Shown here: positions 20,262-35,200 of the stretch, piece by piece
How the letters are laid out: each line of letters opens with the position of its first letter
How positions within the stretch are numbered: the first letter of the stretch is position 1
The notes under the pieces: model-generated
Databases searched by the model: none
The model's input: the letters and a program-made list of their open reading frames with translations, nothing else
Told to the model about the DNA's origin: nothing
Program-made: the position numbers and the translations under genes
From: Leuctra nigra
Lineage: Eukaryota; Arthropoda; Insecta; Plecoptera; Leuctridae
NCBI GenBank assembly: GCA_934045905.1
Contig: OW203773.1
Coordinates: 13,751,246 to 13,815,245, forward strand
Direction of reading: 5' to 3'
Length of the DNA: 64,000 bases

Positions 20262-23200
20262 GTGAGTGCTTTGGACTGTTCTATATTTTTTTTAAATCAC
20301 AGCATACTTTATTATATTTAAAGCACCTTTCCAAACTTTTGATGGAGAAGGATAAATTGCTAACATTAGGCCACACAAATAAATATACCACAATGCCGGT
20401 TGGCTAAGCCTGTCACATTACATTTCTTATGAACTAAACATACTTCAAATATTTGAGATACATTATTTCAAAACACTTCCTTCTTCTTCTTCTTCTTCTT
20501 CTTCTTCTTCTTCTTCTTCTTCTTCTTCTTCTTCTTCTTCTTCTTCTTCTTCTTCTTCTTCTTCTTCTTCTTCTTCTTCTTCTTCTTCTTCTTCTTCTTC
20601 TTCTTCTTCTTCTTCTTCTTCTTCTTCTTCTTCTTCTTCTTCTTCTTCTTCTTCTTCTTCTTCTTCTTCTTCTTCTTCTTCTTCTTCTTCTTCTTCTTCT
20701 TCTTCTTCTTCTTCTTCTTCTTCTTCTTCTTCTTCTTCTTCTTCTTCTTCCATTTTATACTCAACATTTTCTTCTTCTCTCCAGAAATCTGGATCTTCCC
20801 TCCCATCTTCATTTTCCACCCCTTCATTTTCTTCACTACATTCTTCCACCTCTATTTCCTTTCTATCCACAAAAATTCATTCCATTTCTCCTCTTCTCTC
20901 CACATTTCTTGATTCTTCACATTCTCCCAACTTTCCCCACGATCTACAATAAAAATGTAAATGTAAATTTAATTTAAGTAAATAATTTAAATTTAACTTT
21001 AAATTTAATTTTGGTAAATTATTTAAATTTTAATTTAAATTTTATTTCAATTTAAATAAACTCTTAGTCTATACCCAGTCAGCTAAGAGTTTTACCCAAA
21101 GCAAATTGTGCTCTTTGTGTCATTCTCTTCACAAAAATGACCTCTATACAACGTATAAGAAAGTGCACTTAAAAACATTAAAAAAATCATGTAACTCCGA
21201 TTTTGACGAAACTTAACAGAATTGTTCGTCATATCAAGAAATAAAACACCGTGCAGAGTGTTTAAATCTCAATGCTTCTGAAATATGTTCCAGGCTAAGT
21301 CGGACGCAGGTGAACTTACAAGAAGGTAAACAAACAGATTATTTCGCACACAATAAATTAGTTCATAAATTAGCATAAGATTTTCGAGATGTATGAGGTT
21401 TAAGACGGCTGGGTTGTGAGTTTGACCTTGAAGAGTTTTTTAATCGATTTTTATCAATATATTTTACCAATCTAATTGTTAACAAAATAAGGCTTTGTAC
21501 GAGTATTCAGAACAGTTCAATGAAAATAATTCCATAGCTTGTAATTGTTTATTAGATTTACTGTGTCTTACAGAGTGCCCGAAAATTAGTACAATTACGG
21601 CACTATTCATCTGTTGGACAAAATAAAACTAATAACTTATTTCAAACTATGAAATTATTTTCATTTAACTGTTCTGAATACTCGTACAAAGTCATATTTT
21701 GTTAACAATTACATTGGTAAAAGATATTGATAAAAATCGATTAAAAAACTCTTCAAGGCCACGCTCACTACTCAGCCCTCTTAACATCACTATGAGAACT
21801 TCTTAGTCCTCTGGAAAATTCTCTGACTGTCGCTTAAAATTGGCTTTAAATCTTGTACACATCGCGTGGAAAGGAACCATATTTGTTCAAAAAATTCAAA
21901 TTTTTAACTGGGCTATGCGCCCCGGACCCGCTATACATTAGGGGGCTATGCCTTTAAACCCCCAACCCAATGTTTTCGTATAAAGTGACCCGCAACCGAT
22001 CTGTGGATTGGGATTTTCTTGAAAAACAGGTATTATACGAATCCCTTAGCGACCTCAACCCAAGAGAAGTCTCGGTATAACAATGGGGCATGGTGCGCAC
22101 GCAGGTAAAGTAGGGGACGGGAAAGTAATATGACCCTTTTCCAATCCACAGATCGACTGCGGACGACTTTAGGCATATGTTTCCATTAACAATCGCCGAA
22201 CCAACGAACGTCCATATCCACTTATTCTTACAAATTAATCACAGCCAACAATTATGTTAACACTTATATAGATTCATTCACATATTCCCTTTGCATTTCA
22301 AATGGGAAAATATAAGTATACAAACTTTAACCGGGGTTATTATCATACCAGTTTCTGAATTGACTCTTCATGTGGCCGGCCCGTCAATTATCAATGGCCG
22401 ACGGCAGAAGAAAAGAGAGTACATGTTGTGTTCTAATCCGTTGATATTTCCTTCTCAAGATATCGAACTTCAAGAACTTGCCATTGCTCCACCGCCTCCG
22501 CCTCCGCCTCCACCGCCTCCTCAACAGTTAGTCCAGCAGCATCCACAACAACCTGTTGCAAAACCTGCTCGTCAGAATGCGATGCGACGTCCGCAACCAC
22601 AGGCTGGTCAATGTCCAGCTCAACAGCCTGTTGCGCAACCTGCTCGTCAGAATGCGATGCGACGTCCGCAACCACAGGATCATCAACCTCAACAGTTAGC
22701 TCAGCGGCATCCACAACAACCTGTTGCACAACCTGCTCGTCAGAATGCGATGCGACGTCCGCAACCACAGGCTGGTCAATGTCCAGCTCAACAGCCTGTT
22801 GCGCAACCTGCTCGTCAGAATGCGATGCGACGTCCGCAACCACAGGATCATCAACCTCAACAGTTAGCTCAGCGGCATCCACAACAACCTGTTGCACAAC
22901 CTGTTCATCAATATGCGATGCGACGTCCGCAACCGCAGGCTGGTCAATGTCCAGCTCAACAGCCTGTTGCACAACCTGCTCGTCTTCAACCTCCTCAGCA
23001 GATGTATGACCGACCGGTATATGACCGAGCCGATCAACTTCCAGATCGGGTTTATCGCCGACGTCAAGGACCACGCACTCCACCATCATCTCCTCGGCAC
23101 TTCAGTCCGGAGCGATCGCCACAACCCGGACCCTCCAGGCCACGGCTTACAGGTGAGGAGCCTCTCCAGGAACAGGGTACAGGAGGAGAATGTAAGTCAC

Positions 23201-26200
23201 TTACGGAAAATACTAACTTCATAACAGATCCAAAATCACGGGACATTCTGTCAACTGACTTTCCAGAGCTGAAGGAAGAGAAGTTCTCTCATTGGCTGAC
23301 TGCTGTCACGTGACCTTATTTGCCTTTCTGATATTCGGTCGTAATCGAAAAAGCGTACGTAGAGTTTCTTGACAGTGGATCCGGACTTTTAAACACTAAC
23401 TTAGTTCTTAGTCAATTTGTCATGAATTATGACCTCGAAAGCCATGTGTGTGATAAAGGAAACACCCACATTTTTTACAGCTATAAAAATATCACCCATT
23501 GGGTATGGGGAGACAAGTTCATCTCAGACATCAAAACGTTGCCTATGCGAGACGTATAGTTCATAAAGTGCAGAAGGGATTATTTTGTCAACCGGCACTG
23601 GTTTCAATATTTTCATCCATTTCCTCGATTTAAGGTGGCTGCATATCACGTGACTTTTCAACCAAAAAGCTACACATTTTCATTTGGAAGGGTTCAGTTT
23701 AGCAAATACTTCTCACTCATCAGATAAGTTAGGACACATCTGTTGGAACAAATCTACGCAGAAAAGAACTGCGAAAATAACTTATTAGATGATTTTACTT
23801 CCTTGCACCTAAATATTCTCAAATCAAGACCTGATGTTTAAGGAAATCCTATGAGTTGCCAAGAACAGCAAACTTTAATCTAATAAAAGGGCACATATGC
23901 ATCACAAACCTGACACAATTTTGCCAACAAAACATGCGCTCTTTCTTCATCTTTCCAACGAAATGTTGAGATATTAATTATATCCACTATTATGAATGTA
24001 ATGTTTAAACGAACAGCACTTGGTTTTGACAGTCTTCACACGCGTACGTATACACGATATTTGTGTTGTTTTTATTATAAAACCACTGCAAAATTAAATA
24101 ATATTGACTGCAAATATTGATAAGCTCCAGTATGCAGTGAATTTCCTTCATAAATCACCTTGGATTACTCAACATGAACGATGTAAGGTATGTACTCATA
24201 GGTAACTATTTCTTTTGATCGGATGTAGAGAAATAAATTCACGTGATATGTATTGGCCTTAAGTAACCTGACAAGACACGTTTATTACACAACCTAATGA
24301 AAATGAAAATATATACGCAATGCCCTGCATTGTATTGAAAACAATGAAGCTACACACATATCATCATCATTGTTTCTTTAGCCATCCTACTTTTACTGCG
24401 CAATCTTTGTTTACTTTAGAGTCGATTTGGTCCTTGAGCCGGAGTTGTGTTATTGTTGTCTCTCTTGTACATATTCTTATCCTTGTGCTCTTCCTTCTAG
24501 GTTATGAAGGAGAGGAAGGGGAACACACAGAGGAACAGGATCCAGGTCAGTGACCTCAATATGGTAAAGGAGCTCTCGTAGTTATCCAAAGTAGTTTTAC
24601 TTTTATCTTTATCGGCTGGTGTGTTGGATACCTTGGTTCATGTCAGATCACCGAAGTAACATTGAACGGGGTAAGCGGTTGGATGGGTGACCATTCTACT
24701 CTGTCCTACCAGTTGCTGTCGTTGGCCCAGAGAGACTGGGGTGTTTGGGGGTTGGTATGACCCACCTGTTATCAGTCTCTCGACGGCGCGGGTTGTGGAG
24801 GCCCGTGCTGTAAATATTACACCGTCCTTCGAATTTCTCACTATGGTCGGTGACAGGCAAATATGAACCCTGTTTAGCATTTCCAGGTATAGGCCGGCCC
24901 ATGCTAGCGCGGGTTCATCTTTGCCTGTCACCGACCTTAGTGGAGCCTCGGCTCCGTTGAGAATATATGCATAGTATTACTCTCTTCGCCAACAGAACTT
25001 CTTAGCAATCAAGTGAAAACGTACATTTCAAGTACTACATTGAACTGAATATTGCAGATCCACCAACGGGTCATGTTTGAACTACGATCTACTAGTATTA
25101 ACAAATAATGTATTGTGTGTTCAGACTACCTGCCCCTGAGGGAAGAGGTGTACGTCCTGCTGGAGGATATGGACCCAAACGATTCGCATTTCTACTACTA
25201 CGAGATCCTAGCGGGAGAACTCAACAACGAATTCGACAACATTCCAAGCTACGACGATTTAAGTAATGTGTTATTAGATTAAGTTTCAAAACGCATTCTG
25301 TCGATCGCTGCACATTTAGAGGGGGAAACACACGAATAGCAACTTTGTAACTATCGCTGTTAAAATCTTTATAAAACCCTTTCAGGCTCATGCTCAAAAG
25401 AATTTCCAGATTTATCGACGCAAGTGACCAGAGTCTACTGGATTCGGTCCATAAGATTATTAGCTCACGGTCTTGTGGTGTTGAGGACTGACACCCGCAA
25501 ATATCTACTTGCGGACGCAACTTCTTTTGAGCATGAGGCTGTTTGCAATTACAGGTTTCCTGAAATATCTTACACTCTATAGTATTTATAGAAAAATGCG
25601 TTAAAGACGGCCGAGTATAGTGAGCGTGACATTGAAGAGTATTTTAATCGATTTTTATCAATGTCTTTTAACAATGTAGTTATTAATAAAAGAAGGCTTT
25701 GTACGAGTATTCAGAACTGTTCAATCAAAATAATATCAAAGCTTGGAATGGTTTATTAGTTTTAATTCGTCATACAGACGTAAGGTCAGGGATGAGCTAA
25801 GTTGAACCCGCTCTAGCATGGGTCGGCCTATACCTGGCAATGCTAAGCAGGGTTAATCTTTGCCTGTCACCGACCATAGTACCATATTTATACTAATTTT
25901 GAGGCACTAAACGTCTGTAGGACACAATGAAAATAATAAAGTTTTCCAATCTTTGAAATTGTTTTCAATGAACTGTTCTGAAGACTCGTACAAAGCCTTA
26001 TTTTATTAACAATTAAATTGGTAAAAGATATTGATAAAAGTCGATTAAAAACGCTTCAAGGTCAAACTCACTACTCAGCCGTCTTTATTCGGATCGATGT
26101 TTATTGACATATTGCGATTTAAAACTATGATACTATAAGAGGCCTGCGTAAGGTAAAGGGACGCGCACGGATCTTCAAAGTGTTTTTGTATTGTCTTCAA

Positions 26201-29200
26201 CAATAACAGAATGTTAACAAAACTAAATTAGCTCACCTTTCAATCTCAATTTATACTAGTAAATAATGCTACTCAATGGGGTACATTTTTCGTATAAAAA
26301 GCTTGTGTGCATTGTAGTATCTGATTTGTTTAAGAGGGCTGAGTAGTGAGCGTGGCCTTGAAGAGTTTTTTAATCGATTTTTATCAATATCTTTTACGAA
26401 AGTAATTAATAACAAAATAGGGCTTTGTACGAGTATTCAGAACAGTTCAATGAAAATAATTTCATAGTTAGGAATAAGTTATTAGTGTTATTTTGTCCAA
26501 CAGATGTTTAGTACCATAATTTTACTAATTTTCGGGCACTAAACGTCTGTAGGACAAAGTTAATCTAATAAACCATTACAAGCTATGGAATTATTTTCAT
26601 TGAACTGTTCTGAATACTCGTACAAAGCCTATTTTATTAACAATTACATTGGTAAAAGATATTGATAAAAATCGATTAAAAAACTCTTCAAGGTCAAACT
26701 CACTACCCAGCCGTCTTAAAACCGTTATTTAGAAAACAAAACTAAAGATATCACTGTGAAGAACCTGTGATCGTTCCGTCACCTTACAAATGTGGCATCG
26801 ACCATAATCTTTCGCTTCATGAGTGGACTGTATTATAATTTCATGAATTTTCATTGTTTCAGGAGAACAAGTAATGAGGTCTCAAAATAATCCAAGTAAG
26901 TACATTTATCCTATTACCAGGTAGTTTCATGGTCGTCCATTGCAACATGATTGAGGACAGAGGAGAGCAGCACGATGTAGAAAAAGGGACGCCAAATTTA
27001 AAATATAAGGTGGAAACTCTTCGAGTCTTTCCGTGATATCAGTTCTAATAGCACGATTATCAAGGTCTGTAGATGCCCATCGCACGTAACATTCATTAGT
27101 GCTAGGGCTCAAGTATCTAACTAGCGACGCATTCTAAAACATTCTAATGGACATTAAAACACTCTTTAAACATTCAAAACATTCTTAACATTCTTAAAAC
27201 ATTCTTAAAAAATTAAAACTAGTCAATCGATAGACCTTGAATACAAGAAAGCGTTCCTCAAGAAAGCGCTAGTGATTTATACGCGAGCAGTGTGTTTTAT
27301 GCATCAACTTCTACCCGTTATTCGTATTCAAAGTTTTCAATGACGATTCAGCAAAGAGTTTCCATCTTATATTTTAAAGATGGCGGTCCTTTTTTTACAT
27401 CGTAAGAGCAGGGACGGCGCCAGGAATTTTGCTAGGGTGGGGGGACAATGAACGGCGGACAGTTATTTAGGGTGGGCACATAATTTTTAAGACGGCTGGG
27501 TAGTGAGTTTGACCTTGAAGAGTTTTTTAATCGAATTTTATCACTATATTTTACTAATGTAATTGTTAACAAAATAAGGCTTTGTACGAGTATTCAGAAC
27601 AGTCCAATGAAAATAATTCCATAGCTTGTAATTGTTTATTAGATTCACTGTGTCCTACAGATGTTTAGTGCCCGAAAATTAGTAAAATTACGGCACTAAA
27701 CATCTGTTGGACAAAATAAAACTAATAACTTATTTCAAACTATGAAATTATTTTCATTGAACTGTTCTGAATACTTTTACAAAGCCCTATTTTGTTAACA
27801 ATTACATTGGTAAAAGATAATGATAAAAATCGATTAAAAACTCTTCAAGACCGCGCTCACTATTCAGACCTCTTAAAGTATATAGGTGTTAGGTTCAAAG
27901 AAAGTCGTGCCCCGCAGGGCGTTTTTCAAATTTTTAAATCAATAGAATTGAATTTGGGGTGCTGAAGATACTACTTTTAATTTAAAATTTGATTGGAATA
28001 TCACATAAAATAGGGGTGGATTTATACGTAGGTGTATATATACAGCCTAAACCTAAATGCGGTGTAATTTTAGAAAATAATTCAATCTGTGTTATTTGAT
28101 TGCTTATAAATATAAGGAACCAAAAATTAAAATTCTAAAACAATAATAAAGGTATCGTCGATTATTTTTGGGTGGGCATAGGGTGGGCAGAAGACAATTT
28201 TGGGTGTGCGCTCGCCCACCTGCGCCCACCCCTGGCGCCTCCCTGGAGGAGAGCACTGCCCACTGATTCTAATGTATTGAAATTAGTTGACAATTGATAG
28301 TCAAACGTTTTGAATAACATTTGAAATTTTCAGCCTGATATCATCAGAAGGTGGGGGGGGGGGGGGGGGGGGGGATGTAAAAAGTGTGACAACTTTTTAC
28401 AAGGGGGAGGGGGTGTAAAAAAGTGACCTTTTTTACGTGACGTACTTTATTGTGCAGGTTCAAGTGTAGAAAAAATGCTTTCCGCTCGATTGGAGTGCCG
28501 AAATTGATTTTTTCATAATTATCGATTGTTTACATCACTTAATATTACCTGACGCACCTTCAATTTTTTTGGTGGCTATATCTTGGAAAATATGGCGGAA
28601 CACGTAAATTTTACAAATTATATAATTGTTGGTAGAGGAAAGGTTGAAAAATTATAAAATAATTAACTAAAACCAACTTAAATATGGGGACTTGAAAAAA
28701 ATACGCCGTGAACGAATTTTATTTTTTCATTGTTGGAATTGACCAATCACGTTACTGTGTTTTTTTGCTCTCAATTAATTATGAAACGCGTGGACTTAGA
28801 CTAAAATGTGTGGAACTAAAATTTGTAGACAATCTCATTTTGAACAATATGCGTTTAAAAAAATATAATACATTCTTTTTTTTTATAGTTAAAAAAAATG
28901 GTTTACGGCGTATTTTTTTTTCAAGTCACTATAATTATTTGAGTTAGTTTTAGTGAATTATTTCATAATTTTTCAATCTTTCCCCTACCAACAATTAAAT
29001 AATTTGTAACATTTACGTTTTTCGCTCGTTTTCCGCCATATTTTCCAAGATGGCCACCAAAAAAAATTGAAGGCACGTCAGGTAATATTAAGAATGATGT
29101 AAACAATCGATAATTATGAAAAAATCAATTTCGGCACTCCAATCGAGCGGAATTACATTTGCTCCCCTACTATTATGAACATCCCCTAAAGAAATGCATT

Positions 29201-32200
29201 CTTTTTCAGTGAGACTTGCTGTGGATCTTCTGAAGAAGTTCTATAAAATGGGCTATGCGCGTAACGACCATTACTCAAACAAAGTGGAATTGTCAAGTAC
29301 GTGGAGATCAAATAACTTTGAGTGATGTTTTAACGAACAGGGGAGCCAACTCTGGAAATTCACGTTTTGAAACCGTTTGCATTGTATACAACTTGAAACA
29401 GTTACAACTATTGCTTAGCCTTCAACTTTTTTCCTTTTTAAAAATCGACGATAACGTACCTATGGCTGCCAAGTTAACAGGTAACATACGTAAATCTAGG
29501 TAATTTTGCTGGATGGCAGCCAATTTGTCAATAGTATTTTAAATTTAGATATAGTATAAATTTAGTATAATTTTTTTTTTAGATTTTTTTTTAGATATAT
29601 TTTAAATAGTAAAAGGAAATATTAAAAAGAAAAACAAAAGTGGTGAAATTAAATACTTATTCTCTCTTGATTCAATGTCCCTCATTTTTAGGGGAACGAG
29701 TTCCTTTTTAGGAACTTTTTGGGAACTTTGTTCATTTATTTTTAAAGGAATTTTGGAACTAAAAAGTTCCTTTAGTAAGGAACTTTGGAACTTATTTTAA
29801 GTTATTTTTTAAGTTACTTTCAAATAGAAATAGTATCTTATGAAATGTGTTGCACAGATTTTATAACGAATAATAACCATTTATGCTGGCTTCCTAAATA
29901 ACATGATTTCTGAAAATATAATACTTGATCGCTTTGCTCACTGATCGAGAGCCAGTAATTAAAAAAGTATCCGGGTTGTTTATGGAGGGCATTGTAACTT
30001 AAAAAAAGTTCCTTACTGGTAACTTTCTAGTTCCTTTTTTTGAAAGGAGCAGGCACTGGCACTAGTTCCTTTTTTATCAAAGGGGCTGGAACTGGAACTG
30101 GAACTAGCCCAACACTGCCCTATTCTTACTTCGTGCAGGATGTAAACTGCAAATAATGGAAGAAATGGCGGCCAAGCTGTTCATCACCTTCATAATGTAC
30201 AAGAAGGAATTGCGCGAAACGTACGGACAGTGGAATTGCTACCCCGAGATCGGGCAAAGTAATCCCTTGGCCGTCGTGCGCCGAGATGACGATGGAACGT
30301 ACGTGGATCTGAGATTCGGCTTCGAGAGGTTGATGCAGGCTTACAGGAGCAGGATCACAGAGCTGGAGTGGATGGACCCGAGGAAGAGGAGGCAGCAGTT
30401 GGATATGCTCGGCATAGGTAAGTAGGTCACTCCATAGAGTTGGACAACATCCGGGTGTTTTCAAAAATAGTTCAGTGGGGTTTTTAACCCTACGTTTTTT
30501 ACAGATTTTTTTGTATAGTGTTTTGAATTAATAAAATTTTAAGTAATTTTATGCAGCGTGTTTAGACTACAGATACCGCTGCAAAAAGTACAGACAGAGC
30601 CACCTAAGCTGTGGGAAGGAAGCTTACCTTTTGGCAAGGCGTCCAAGTCGCTGCAGTTATATGTTATGTTGCTGCACATATTACGCATTATCACTCCTTA
30701 AAATTTACACAAGTTTATCTAATGTTTATTCGCCTACAAAATATTAATAATAAAGTGTTCACAATTCCACTGAATCTGATCACAATAGTAATTTGCGCGA
30801 CTTGGTTCTGCATCCGAAATATTTTGAGTACATTTGTTGACAAGATCGGTTGCTAGGTCACGGCCAATGAGAAATGAAACAGTTGAAGATCATTACCACA
30901 AATGTTGCTTATTTCTTTCACTCGTGGCGCTGGGGGTTTGAACACTCGGTGCCTATACAATATATTGATTGAGTATCCCTTAATTGTAGCTAGAAATTAA
31001 TGGAAAGAGTTCTGACCTGAGTGGGATTCCTTAGTACATTAGATCAGGGACTTATTAGATCTTAACCTTATTAATATTCACATAATATCGATGTATACCC
31101 AATCACTTTTCTTTATTAATTAGAGAATTGTTTGACATTTAAATAAATAATGGTTTAATATCATAACTTATTTACTTTTTTCATGATTCTTTTTTTTGTA
31201 ATGTATAATGTAATGTAATGTAATAATGCAATTGATCACATGAAATGATGTTGCAGATCGGCAAGCCGAGGTTCCATCAGCTGACGAAGGTAAACTAATC
31301 AACATTTTATGCCATGACTCTTTACTGCTTGGTTCTCGTCATTGTCTCAATTCGCGAACCGTCACGAAATCCAGAAATATTATTCTGTTGTAAGCATCAG
31401 TAAATATCAGTCAAAAACTTTTAAAGTAAGTTATTCTGGGATTTGTTGAAAGACACTAAAGTTTTACTTGGTTATTCATAAACCATTCTCCAATTACATA
31501 CATTTTAAAATACCAAGTACCAAACTTAAACAAAAAATACCCCCATACCGGCATAACTTGATTCCGTTACAGAACTACTAAGATTTCATAAGATTTAAAT
31601 TTGTTTAACTGCACACCTCCCAGGTCAATCGTGAAACCTATCGATCTGAAATTTTGCACACACTCAAGGGGGGCAACGGTCAGAAACTAAATTTTACCAT
31701 AACTACATATCAAACTATTATTATCTGTAAGACTTATGAGAAGGTACCAATCGGGTTGTGATATTGAGAGCAGCAAATCGGAAAACGCGATTTTAATCGA
31801 AAGTATCCAAAGAATTTTAGTCCCATAAGGAATAAGCTGGAAGCAAAATGTCTATTGGGAACGTAGGAGAACCAAAATCGATAGATATAAAAGAAGCTCT
31901 GCTACATATAAATGGGAGTGTATACTTCATTTTATCTCTTCCAAATTTTCTGTAAATTAAACCGTTTAGCTGCAAATAAATATAAAAACAAATCGCTACT
32001 GTTTTACACACCAATAAGGTTCCATATTTTTAGTACATAAGGTACATTCCTGCAAAACCTCCCTCTCTGTAACTGGACCCAGTTTGTTTAGACTAAAGCT
32101 CTTGGTGACACTTGAAATAGTAATAAAGTGGCCATAAACTAAACAATTTCATGCATCATCAAAACACAACACATTAAATATATATTACAGTCTGCTCAAA

Positions 32201-35200
32201 GAATGTTGATACCATAAGACAAATCCCATGTGAACTATAATATGCAATACAGACAATAATAATTATTAATTATTACAATACCGTTGGCACATTTGCACTT
32301 ATCAATTATCTTTTAACATGACAAGATAAAATAATGGTATTTTTTCATATCCTGACTGTTGTAGCCCTTTAAGGTGTTATGTGTATTATTGCAGTCAAAC
32401 TAAATCACATAACATACCTTAATGTATACTATGCGTTACGTCATCAAATTCATGACGTCCGGGAATATATTCCATGAGAGTACGTACCTTAATACATCTC
32501 CTCAAAACACCGGTGTGTAATGGAGAAAACTACAAGACAGCATGCAATACGTGATTAACACAATTAATACACGTAAAGAAACAAACTGAACTAATGATAA
32601 CATGCAACACGTCTGCAATCAAGAATGTATCTTCACAATCATCTTCTGAGCCAACGGAACAGGTTGGGTATTCAACAACTTGTATTCCGGAGGCCCGGGT
32701 TCGATTCCCGCGGCCGTCCTTCCTGACTGGGTTTTTTTCGTGGTTTACCCTCAGTCGACAGGCAAATGCTGGGAAGGTACCCTACTTATAGGCCACGACC
32801 GCCTCCTTCCACCTTCCATCCTTACCTACTCTTCACCGTCATCTCCCAATCATCATCATAATCATTCATCCGTCGCCATTAGCCTAGCTGCAGAACAATG
32901 CGACGTTAAGCCCCAGACAAAAAAATCTTCATTGCCAACTATAAATATAGTCTGGTTCAAAAGTTGTAGCGATATTTCGGAAATATTTTCTTAAATTTTA
33001 CCTTTTAGTACAGCCGACTCTTAGGCCCGGTTGCACCATGTCCCGATAAAGTTAGCGGTAGGATTTATCGGCTGAAACCATGGCAACAGCCAATGAAACA
33101 CAGCCATCTAGACCGCTAAAGTTCACTTTAGGCTAAAGTGAGCTTTATCTTTCTAATCGGGACACGGTGCAACCGGGCCTTAACCATTTTGTGTTTCATA
33201 AGAGATAGCTTATTGCTTGAGGGGTAAGTCGATTGTCACAACCGTAAGCCTTTCTCTATTCACTGTAATAATGAAATAATATTCTCCTATAGCGATGGTG
33301 GCAATGACAGCGGATGCTGACAGATTCATGGAGACAGCCTACGAACAAGAGGACCTGATGGTACCAGAGTTAGGTGAGTTTGTGTTGTGAAAGCTACTTT
33401 TAAAATGTAGCAGTGTTACAGTTACAGTTAAATGCTCAAAATTCTAAGAGTGTTACAGCTACAGTTACTGGGGTTTCAAAAGTAACACCGATACAGTAAC
33501 TTTTTAAGCGACATGTATCAGTGTTAAGTTACAGTGAAAGTTCGTTCACGTTAAGAATATTTCTGACGTTTTAGTCATCACGTCGTTCATTGGTCGTTCA
33601 CTAGAACACTGCCCTGTCAATGGCACGACTTTCTTCTTTGTATTATTGAAATTGTGTAAATTATGTCAAATACACAGTTTTTAATAGTATTAAATATTAT
33701 AAAATTTCAATAAATTGATTTATTTTTATCTACAGTCGTATTATACACATTTTTTGATTATTATATTGATATTTACATGTTTAGGGGGTTATTCTAAAAC
33801 ATACAATTCCGGATTCGGCCCGTATACGATTCACGGCCATATGGATTAACATTGCAACCGAATCGTATTCGGGCCGAATCGCGAATTTTAAGTTTTATAA
33901 TAACCCCCCAAGTATACGTTCGCTTAGACTATACGGTAGTACACGGCCGCCATTACGGCTCGATATTCTAAACGTGAACGAACTTTATACTTTCATATTG
34001 ACAGAAGTTACTTTCACAGATATTTGAAATTTACTAGAACTTTTCCTTTATTTCTTTTTTACAATGAAGGGATTGAATTACGTTTTGAATGATAACTGAA
34101 AATAGTGAACAGAGCTGACAGGACAAGAAAAAAATTCTAGTCCAGAGGCATTTTAGAAATATGTTGTGTTCGTATGCCTTCTAGAGCAACTTTTTACATT
34201 TGTTTTACTGATTTTGACATTTTACATTATTCAGAGATGAATTAAATGTGACATGTTACATTTCACTAAGGCCGGGTAGGACCAAAATTGGATTAAGTTA
34301 ATTATCGATAGTTAGTGGAAGTTAGTGAATCTTATTGGCTGTGGAATTCGCGCCAACTGGATTCATTGGTTAACTGCTCACTAACTATCGATAGTTAGCT
34401 AATCCAAAGTTGGTCCTACCCGGCCTAAAGTTACTCAAAATTGTAACGGGATAAAAGTTACAGTTACTTTTTTCAAAAGAAGAAAGTAATTGAATACAAT
34501 TGCAATTATTTCATTTTTAAGGTAACATTATTACAGTTACTTTTACTTGAAAAAAGTAGCATGTTACCAGTAACATGCTACTTCACAACAATGCAATAGG
34601 GAAGTGAAGTTAAGTTAATAGATTTTAGAATAAAAAATATTTTATGAAAGTTGAGATGTTGTTGAAGACAGATGTGGTATTATTTTTGTTGTGTGATGAA
34701 TAGTTTTCAAGGAACGAGTTTACAAAGTTTGGTAGATTGTAGCTGTCCATGAAATACAATTTGACGTCACACACCGAGTCGGGCCGTATAGACAATGTTA
34801 GCCAGAGCCAGTTTTATGCATCCCGTAACACAGGGAACACGGTGTGTGACGTACAGCTTGTTTTTGCAGAGGAGTGAAATGTCGAAAACTAATAAATTAG
34901 TTTATAGGAAATATATTAATTAAAAAAATGTAATAACATTTCACATTGCTTTGAGGCTATTCTGTAAATAAACAAAATATAATCTCAACATTCACCTATT
35001 CCTCATTCATGCTGTCGACAACTCAACTGATTCCTATTTGTAACCCTGCATTCTCTGTTGGTTTGTGACAGAGGAACGAATAGATTTTCTGGAGAATCGT
35101 CTGCGAGAATTCCGGAGAGCGGAGAGGAATCGTCCAGCAGATGATTCTCTGCCATACGACTACGAGAAGCTAGTGAGAGCGATGAAGCGGAAGATCTGTC

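Noticed and set aside
20453..20977. 174-aa poly-Leu frame and matching poly-Glu and poly-Lys frames
   Set aside because: They are translations of the (TTC)n microsatellite in an intron of gene B.
22433..23089. 218-aa - strand frame opposite gene B exon 3
   Set aside because: A shadow produced by the repeat; it has no splice or start context, and the + strand exon fits the gene model.
16437..25520. Shared - strand peptide CGCQSSTPQDR..ILWTESSRLW in two places
   Set aside because: It lies within the two copies of the 157-bp MITE, so the similarity reflects the transposon and not a gene.
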